A DNA stretch of 43,912 bases. Origin: Candidatus Parcubacteria bacterium (lineage in GTDB: Bacteria > Patescibacteriota > Patescibacteriia > CAIXNZ01). The translations under genes and the position numbers were made by a program. Position 1 is the first letter of the stretch. The number at the start of each line of letters is the position of its first letter. The notes beneath the pieces are model-generated. The model saw only the letters and a list, made by a program, of their open reading frames with translations. It had not been told where the DNA came from and made no database searches. The stretch lies in assembly GCA_026395755.1 (NCBI GenBank), contig JAPLYC010000045.1, forward strand, positions 1 through 43,912. The letters are read 5' to 3'. Of this stretch, positions 9,459 to 15,617 are shown one piece after another.

Positions 9459-10376
9459 CTATTTAATATCGGCAGCAGTTAACTTTTTAAATTCAGAATC
9501 CCCAAATATTTTCAAGTAAGCTTTGATAACACCATTACATTGCTTCCTGGCCAGATAGCCGCATTTATTGCACAAATTAATTTTCTGTTTGCACATTATC
9601 GGCGAATATTGCTCCTTAGTTACACAGCCGTGTTTGCCGATATTGAACTCATTATTAGTCGCGCATTTGGCCAGGCGCCTGGTTTTCAATACCGGAAATT
9701 TCCTTAAAAGGCAGGGCGGGATATCAAAAGCCTGAAACTTCATCTGATCATGGTTTTTAAGTATTTCCTCAAGGATCGGAATCGACTCTGAAAAGCGCAC
9801 ATTGTAATTTTTATTAAGTGAATCAATATAAATAAAAATTACTCTTTTTATGCCTAATCGGTCAAGTTTTGCTATTGTTTTTCCTAAATCCTTAATATTC
9901 AGCTTGCTTACAACTATATTTACAAAAAAAAGAAAATTCAGCTTCAATAGCAGCGCCAAAGCAGAATAAACCTTGGGTAAATTTTTAGATTTGGTAATTC
10001 TATTATATACAGACTCAGTTGCTGAAGGTAAGGAAATGAATATTTTTAAATATTTATTATAGGGCAGCAGTTTAGCTAAATATGAGGCGTTTAGCAGTAC
10101 TCCATTTGTATGAAAGCTGATATAATCTATCCCGTTATTTACCGCGTAATCAATAATTTTAAATATATCACGGTTTAAAGTGGGTTCAAATCCGGTCAGG
10201 CACATCTCATTGGTATATTTGCTGAAAATTCTAATGTATTTCATGATCAGCTTAGTATCAGTCAAAATTATGGATTGAAAAAGCTTATCCTTATCAGGCT
10301 CATGGTTAAGGCAGTACAGACATTTATTCTGACATTTATCACTGCAAACAAACACTATATTTTTCTTAATTATCAT
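9459..10376 (-). CDS. radical SAM protein with C-terminal Cys cluster
   Basis: CQNKCLYC, TGFEPTLN, IPPCLL, CNKCGYLARKQCNGVIKAYLKIFG; ATGA overlap with upstream gene. Confidence 0.87.
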   Translation of the reverse strand: MIIKKNIVFVCSDKCQNKCLYCLNHEPDKDKLFQSIILTDTKLIMKYIRIFSKYTNEMCLTGFEPTLNRDIFKIIDYAVNNGIDYISFHTNGVLLNASYLAKLLPYNKYLKIFISLPSATESVYNRITKSKNLPKVYSALALLLKLNFLFFVNIVVSKLNIKDLGKTIAKLDRLGIKRVIFIYIDSLNKNYNVRFSESIPILEEILKNHDQMKFQAFDIPPCLLRKFPVLKTRRLAKCATNNEFNIGKHGCVTKEQYSPIMCKQKINLCNKCGYLARKQCNGVIKAYLKIFGDSEFKKLTAADIK

Positions 10377-11434
10377 ATATATTTTTTGACTAAATTTATA
10401 ATTTGCTTTTCCATGAAGGCGGCATTGGCAAATAATTCTGCGGAAAATTTTCCGCTACTCAAATCAAAGCCGTAACATATCTTATGGCAAGAGCGGTCTT
10501 CATCACACTGGCCGCAAACAAACTTGTTAACCGCCACATTAATAATACCTTTTTCGCACATTTTAAAATCCAAAAGCTTTTTTATCAATACCTTATTTAC
10601 TTTGCCGCTTAAAATATTGGCAATAATATATTTTTTCTTTAATGCCGGCGGTAACCCCACGAAAAATTCACAGGGGTAAATATCGCCATCTGGGTCGATT
10701 GATAACTCATCCATAATAATAGAACAACTTTTATTCTTTTTCTCCATAACACGGCGCACATCATCGATTAATTTAAAACTAATTTTCGCTCCCTTGGCCT
10801 TCAAATATTTAATTAATTTTAAAACTTTTGATAGGTTATTCAAATATTGATCAACTTTATTTTTTTCCCAATAAAAGCCCATGGCCGGCTGAACATTTAT
10901 ATTCCTAAAACCCAAGCTGACCAATTGCTTATAACAATAAAAAAAACTATCTGCATATTCCGGCATAATAGTCATCTTTATATTTATAAAGTCTTTATAT
11001 TTTAAGAGTAATGGTAATTTCTTATTTAAAGCTTCAGTTTTCCTGAACTTATAATCCTTAGCAAAGGAATCGATACTGACGCAAAAAAAAGGAAAATTTT
11101 CAACCAAAAATCTTAATTTTTCTTCAGTCAGCAAGCTACCGTTAGTAGTCAAACCTAAATATATTTTTTTCTTATATTTTTTTCTAAGCTGCTTAACCTT
11201 TTTTGCTATTTTTACCAGCAAATCATACCTCAAAAGGGGTTCGCCGCCAAAAAAATGAATAGACCTATCCTTACAGTGATTATATTTAAAAAACAATTCC
11301 AGTATTTTATCCAACGTTTTAACATCAAATTCCTTTTGCGCCTTTTTTGAAACATTACAATACTGACATTTAAAATTACATCTAAAAGTCAGAGGGATTA
11401 CTAATCTCTGAATATTTTCCAGTAATTCCTTCAT
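10373..11434 (-). CDS. radical SAM/SPASM-like protein
   Basis: CNFKCQYC, GGEPLLRYD, SIDPDGDIYPCEFF and CGQCDEDRSCHKICYG. Confidence 0.88.
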   Translation of the reverse strand: MKELLENIQRLVIPLTFRCNFKCQYCNVSKKAQKEFDVKTLDKILELFFKYNHCKDRSIHFFGGEPLLRYDLLVKIAKKVKQLRKKYKKKIYLGLTTNGSLLTEEKLRFLVENFPFFCVSIDSFAKDYKFRKTEALNKKLPLLLKYKDFINIKMTIMPEYADSFFYCYKQLVSLGFRNINVQPAMGFYWEKNKVDQYLNNLSKVLKLIKYLKAKGAKISFKLIDDVRRVMEKKNKSCSIIMDELSIDPDGDIYPCEFFVGLPPALKKKYIIANILSGKVNKVLIKKLLDFKMCEKGIINVAVNKFVCGQCDEDRSCHKICYGFDLSSGKFSAELFANAAFMEKQIINLVKKYI

Positions 11435-11461
11435 TTTCCATCATTATGGCATTAAAAAAAA

Positions 11462-12379
11462 TTAGTATTTTTTTTCGGCAATTATTTTCTTCAGCTCTGC
11501 CAAGGAATAATTTTTTTCCGATTGGGCAAAATCCATGCAACGGAAATAAAACAATCGTTCCATCAGATCTTTTTCCGGATTAAATATTTTGCAATATTCA
11601 ACCGTTAATTTATCTTCCACTGTCATATAATATATAGCAGTTTCTTTGTGGAATAAATCACAGATATAATCCTCATAGACACCATATGCTTCGGCAATTA
11701 ACTCCTTGTTAAATACTTCATTTGTATGCTGACAATCTTCAAAATCCGGATTAACAAAACTTATATATTGACAAGCTGCAATTTTCAATAAATCACCATA
11801 AGCGTTATCTTCCATCATAAATTTTTTATCCAAACATGATTTGCCGAAGCTCATAGTGCAGGTTGGATATTCCGGCCCGGGGCACAGGTCAACATTATTT
11901 TCCCTGATAGCCTTGGCCGTTTTCCTGGCGTTTTCAGTAGTAATTGCATTTAAATTTTCCTCATTGCCGTTTTTTAAATACTGAAAAGCATTATATTGAT
12001 TCTTGCAAGATTCAGATATGGCTAAATTTGGAAAAGGCTTATTGGGATCTTGGACGGGATTATCTTCAAAGGGTAACAAGTTTTTATTATTATCGCAAAC
12101 GGCTGCATCATTTAATCCAATATTCTTATACAATTCAGTCTGATATTCCCAGGAGACCCTCGGCTCATAAAAATCCAAAATGTTATTCAAATCCCATTCG
12201 GGAATTTCAAAAGTAATCGGCTGTTTTTCTGGTGGTAAAGTAAGATTACCATTTATATTTACATTGGGCTGGGGCTGTAATCTGCTGGAAATAAAAAAAT
12301 TATAAGCCAAAATAGCTACAATGGCTAACAATACTAATAATATCACTATAACTATAATAAAAATAATTTTATTTTTCAT
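11462..12379 (-). CDS. membrane-anchored Cys-rich protein of unknown function
   Basis: N-terminal TM anchor MKNKIIFIIVIVILLVLLAIVAILAYNFF, then a Cys-rich predicted extracytoplasmic domain. Confidence 0.75.
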   Translation of the reverse strand: MKNKIIFIIVIVILLVLLAIVAILAYNFFISSRLQPQPNVNINGNLTLPPEKQPITFEIPEWDLNNILDFYEPRVSWEYQTELYKNIGLNDAAVCDNNKNLLPFEDNPVQDPNKPFPNLAISESCKNQYNAFQYLKNGNEENLNAITTENARKTAKAIRENNVDLCPGPEYPTCTMSFGKSCLDKKFMMEDNAYGDLLKIAACQYISFVNPDFEDCQHTNEVFNKELIAEAYGVYEDYICDLFHKETAIYYMTVEDKLTVEYCKIFNPEKDLMERLFYFRCMDFAQSEKNYSLAELKKIIAEKKY

Positions 12380-12396
12380 AAAAAATAGTTATTGCA

Positions 12397-12842
12397 TTAT
12401 GATGCTGAACAGCAGCTATTTCCATGATGACCGTGAGAGCCATGAGACCCATGACTGCCATGTGAGCCATGTGAGCCATGACTACCATGGGAACAATGTG
12501 ATCCCTGAGTGCCTTCATTGTGAATAAAATTATTATGGCCAAAATGGCGAGAACCGCTACGGACTAAATCATAGGCATGACCGCCTTTACCACCGCTATC
12601 AGTCGCTCCTGCGGGATTCTCACCATGCAGGCAGGGAGGAGCTGCCGCATTAGCTTCTTCCGCCAAAATACCCAAAGCAGTCACGCCTATTCCCAGCATA
12701 ATAATATCCTTCTTGGTTATTTTACCTTCCTCGTCATTAAGAAATTCCTGAAATTTCTTCTTTAATTGTGGCTTATTTTACCTTCCTCGTCATTAAGAAA
12801 TTCCTGAAATTTCTTCTTTAATTGTGGCAATCTGTTTTTCAT
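12397..12842 (-). CDS. His-Xaa-Ser (H-G-S) repeat precursor peptide, HxsA-like, frame disrupted by 56-bp duplication
   Basis: ORF 12397-12699 encodes ...GSHCSHGSHGSHGSHGSHGSHGSHGHHGNSCCSAS. Removing one copy of the 56-bp duplication joins it to ATG 12842: MKNRLPQLKKKFQEFLNDEEGKITKKDIIMLGIGVTALGILAEEANAAAPPC... Confidence 0.8.
12717..12828. repeat. perfect 56-bp tandem duplication (2 copies)
   Basis: ttattttaccttcctcgtcattaagaaattcctgaaatttcttctttaattgtggc at 12717-12772 and 12773-12828. Confidence 0.97.
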
Positions 12843-12866
12843 ACTATTAATTATAATGAATTTTAA

Positions 12867-14354
12867 TTATTTGGCAACCTTTACCGGCGGCTTGGCTCGT
12901 TTGGCCCAATCCAAGAAAATATCCCTGTTTTTTTTGTTGTGCAATTTAGTAAATAAATAATCGATAATCTGCTCATCAATTTGCCATTTGTAATTATTGG
13001 CCATTTGCGGAAATATGTTGCCGTGTAAAGAATAATTATAAACGGGACAAGTGCCCCAATACGGCTGGTAAACATTATCGCCGTGTCCGGCCAAGCCGTT
13101 TGTGCAGGAAGCCAGACAAATTGATTTGCACAAATTATTATTAATTAGCTGTTCAAAGGTATTGCTATTGACATTGCCTAATTTAAACATCTCGTCGCCC
13201 ATGCGAGAAATCATCCTGCCGTCATCACAAGTATAAATATCGCCGTTATAATTATAAGCCAATTGCCCGATAGCCGCCCCACAGGGTGAACGCATGTCCA
13301 AATTATGAGGTTCTTCCTGCAATAAAATTTTTCTCAGATAAGTTACGGCGGCAGTCTCCAGAAAAAGCTTACCCTGATAATTTTTTCCCAAAATATAATC
13401 CAGTGTCTTTTTATAAAAATCTATGTATTCTTCCGGCGTATACCAGATTTTTTCCTTGGCATTTACGGCAAAACCGTAAGGATTTAGATAGCGCAGATAA
13501 ATCGATCTCAGCCCCAAATCAATGTAAGTATCAATCACTTTCTTGTAATTGGCTAGGGTTTTACGGGTAACAGTAATTAAAGCTCCGACATTATAGTAAT
13601 TCTTCTTTTTGCCTTTATACTTTTGCGCATAAATTTCCTTGATTTTTTTAATCCATTTTACTGTTTCCGCGAAACTATTGCCGTCTGCATAGATGCGATT
13701 AAAATTATGAGTTTCCTCATCGCCGTCCAATGAAGTGCAAAAATGTACCCCCTTTTCCATAAGAAAATTAATTTTTTCGTCATCCAATAAACTAAAATTT
13801 GAAACCAATCTGAACTGCAAATTCTTTTTTTCCAGCCTATTTTTTTCACCGGCATACTGAATAATAAATTTAACCACCGGCCAGTTCAATAGCGGCTCCC
13901 CGCCCTGAAACTCAATAGCAATAGCATCATTGGTAGTTTTAAAGATCATGTCCACAATCTTTTTTGCCGTAGCCAAATCCATGTCTAAATTTTTATCTTT
14001 GCTATCTCCGGCACTGGCATGGCAATAAATACATTTATGATTGCAACGCAAGGTAACCACGATAATATGCAAAGACGGCCCGAATTTCAAAAAACTGTTT
14101 CTTTCTCTATATTTTTCAACCAATGTAGGCACATAAGCCTCATCTTTAATAAATAGATTAGCCTTTAACTCTTTATAAATTTTATTTTTGGAGCTCAGCT
14201 TACCGGTAATAAATGCTTTAAAATCATTCTCCTTAAGAAAAACATACTGCCCCACCTCATTGGTCAATAGATAATTATCAGCATCAAATTTCTTAAAGCG
14301 AAAATATCCGACTGACTTGGCGTCTAGTTTGTTTATTGTTTGTAGATCCAGCAT
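12867..14354 (-). CDS. hxsB: His-Xaa-Ser system radical SAM maturase HxsB-like
   Basis: VGYFRFKKFDADNYLLTNEVGQYVFL N-terminus; CNHKCIYC; GGEPLLNW; CGAAIGQLAYNYNGDIYTCDDGRMISRMGD...YQPYWGTCPVYNY, resembling the HxsB family as I know it. Confidence 0.82.
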   Translation of the reverse strand: MLDLQTINKLDAKSVGYFRFKKFDADNYLLTNEVGQYVFLKENDFKAFITGKLSSKNKIYKELKANLFIKDEAYVPTLVEKYRERNSFLKFGPSLHIIVVTLRCNHKCIYCHASAGDSKDKNLDMDLATAKKIVDMIFKTTNDAIAIEFQGGEPLLNWPVVKFIIQYAGEKNRLEKKNLQFRLVSNFSLLDDEKINFLMEKGVHFCTSLDGDEETHNFNRIYADGNSFAETVKWIKKIKEIYAQKYKGKKKNYYNVGALITVTRKTLANYKKVIDTYIDLGLRSIYLRYLNPYGFAVNAKEKIWYTPEEYIDFYKKTLDYILGKNYQGKLFLETAAVTYLRKILLQEEPHNLDMRSPCGAAIGQLAYNYNGDIYTCDDGRMISRMGDEMFKLGNVNSNTFEQLINNNLCKSICLASCTNGLAGHGDNVYQPYWGTCPVYNYSLHGNIFPQMANNYKWQIDEQIIDYLFTKLHNKKNRDIFLDWAKRAKPPVKVAK

Positions 14355-14393
14355 GCTGTTTTAGCGATTAATTGAATTTAATGTTTTAATAAA

Positions 14394-14879
14394 ATTTCAA
14401 ATCTCAAATTACAAGCCTCAAATAAATGACAAATCACAATATCTAAAATCTCAAACTATTTTGCTTTGCTCACAATAGTAGCGAATATTTTAATTAATTC
14501 CCTGGTTTCCATGATTAAAAACTCGATTTTTTCTTGAAATTCAGGATTGGCCTCTTGCAACAGTTCCAGCCAATATTTAGTTTCCCTGGCTTCCCGCAGA
14601 CAAATCCTGATCTTAAACCTAAAATCCTTCTTAGTCTCGGTTTCGTTCGCTTCACGATAATTCGCTCCAGATGATGTGCCTGCACGAATAAGCTGATCAA
14701 TTAAGCGAAAATTTATTGTATTTTGTGGCAAATCCTTGCATAAATGAATAATATCTTTGCCAAACTTTAAGGTGCGATCTTCTAAATCATAAATTTTCTC
14801 CATATTTTTATTTTTGTTTCTGATTTGTTATTTGTTTATTGTTTTTTATTTGGAACTTGATTTTTGATATTTGGTGCTT
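14394..14879. mobile_element. possible IVP-gene cassette bounded by imperfect AT-rich inverted repeats
   Basis: Left flank caaatctcaaattacaagcctcaaataaatgacaaatcacaa; reverse complement of right flank caaatatcaaaaatcaagttccaaataaaaaacaataaac. Imperfect similarity by eye. Confidence 0.45.
14456..14803 (-). CDS. four-helix bundle protein (23S rRNA intervening-sequence / S23 family)
   Basis: DLEDRTLKFGKDII...LIDQLIRAGTSSGANYREANETETKKDFRFKIRICLREARETKYWLELL matches the IVP/S23 four-helix bundle pattern. Confidence 0.9.
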   Translation of the reverse strand: MEKIYDLEDRTLKFGKDIIHLCKDLPQNTINFRLIDQLIRAGTSSGANYREANETETKKDFRFKIRICLREARETKYWLELLQEANPEFQEKIEFLIMETRELIKIFATIVSKAK

Positions 14880-14885
14880 ATACGT

Positions 14886-15086
14886 TTAGCTCATTAACCC
14901 CAAAACATAATTAGCAAACTCATTTTTAATTACTGCCTGAACATCCTGATCGATTTTATCAATACTCACTTCCAGATAATTACCGACCATTTTTACTTTA
15001 AAATTAGCCAAATTTTTATACTCTTTAATGGCTTCTTCAATGACTTTTAAATTGTAAATATTCTTATTAAACTTAATAATTTCCAT
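14886..15086 (-). CDS. small protein, possible HxsD-like partner
   Basis: 66 aa MEIIKFNKNIYNLKVIEEAIKEYKNLANFKVKMVGNYLEVSIDK...IKNEFANYVLGLM; layout echoes the HxsD N-terminus (iY...i..A) and EF.N segment. Confidence 0.5.
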   Translation of the reverse strand: MEIIKFNKNIYNLKVIEEAIKEYKNLANFKVKMVGNYLEVSIDKIDQDVQAVIKNEFANYVLGLMS

Positions 15087-15093
15087 ATAATAT

Positions 15094-15573
15094 TTATTTT
15101 CCCTTCTTCCCTTTTCCCCTTTTAGCTCCTCTAGCTCTTTTACCCTTATCAGATTCCTTTTGATCTTCCCAGGGCTTACTTATCCCCAAAGGATCCTCCT
15201 GCCAATCTTCCTCCTCAACTTCTTTTAATAACTCATCAACTTCATTGGGTACGGCATTATAAAGCGCCTGAGATACAATATATTCCCTAATTTTTGCATT
15301 AGTCAGACTCACTTTTTCCCTTAATAGCTGATTTAAAAGCTCATTATAAAATTCTCCTGCAATTTTCTCTAAACCTCCTGCGTCTTCTTTAGACTTCATA
15401 ATTACTTTAATTTCCTTTTTCGGATCCCCATCCAAAAAAACATAAACTTTATCCAGAAAGAAATAAGCGGCCTGATATATAGCTGCCACTGAATATATTT
15501 TGGTATTTATGGTAAATTTTATTTCACCTTCTTTTTCTTTAATTTCCTGCCTAATACCTGGTTTATTTTTCAT
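15094..15573 (-). CDS. hxsD: His-Xaa-Ser system protein HxsD-like
   Basis: INTKIYSVAAIYQAAYFFLDKVYVFLDG...GEFYNELLNQLLREKVSLTNAKIREYIVSQAL; the ELLNQLLRE segment matches the LLNDYxLRE signature of HxsD. Confidence 0.72.
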   Translation of the reverse strand: MKNKPGIRQEIKEKEGEIKFTINTKIYSVAAIYQAAYFFLDKVYVFLDGDPKKEIKVIMKSKEDAGGLEKIAGEFYNELLNQLLREKVSLTNAKIREYIVSQALYNAVPNEVDELLKEVEEEDWQEDPLGISKPWEDQKESDKGKRARGAKRGKGKKGK

Positions 15574-15617
15574 TTATTTCTAAAATCAATTATAAGACAA
15601 ATTCTAACAACGAATAA

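Noticed and set aside
12321-12527. Plus-strand ORF with His/Ser-rich repeats (SHETHDCHVSHVSHDYHG)
   Set aside because: Antisense reading of the H-G-S repeat of the minus-strand precursor; no independent RBS or context.
12397-12530. CRISPR-like short repeats in the H-G-S region
   Set aside because: 9-nt coding periodicity with synonymous variation and no spacers; it is a peptide repeat.
13286-13570. 94-aa plus-strand ORF, and 12881-13075 and 13658-13855 minus-strand ORFs
   Set aside because: Alternative-frame or antisense ORFs inside the HxsB-like gene.
14456-14803. Avd-like accessory protein of a diversity-generating retroelement
   Set aside because: Avd is also a four-helix bundle, but no reverse transcriptase or template/variable repeat was seen in the window; IVP/S23 is the simpler call.
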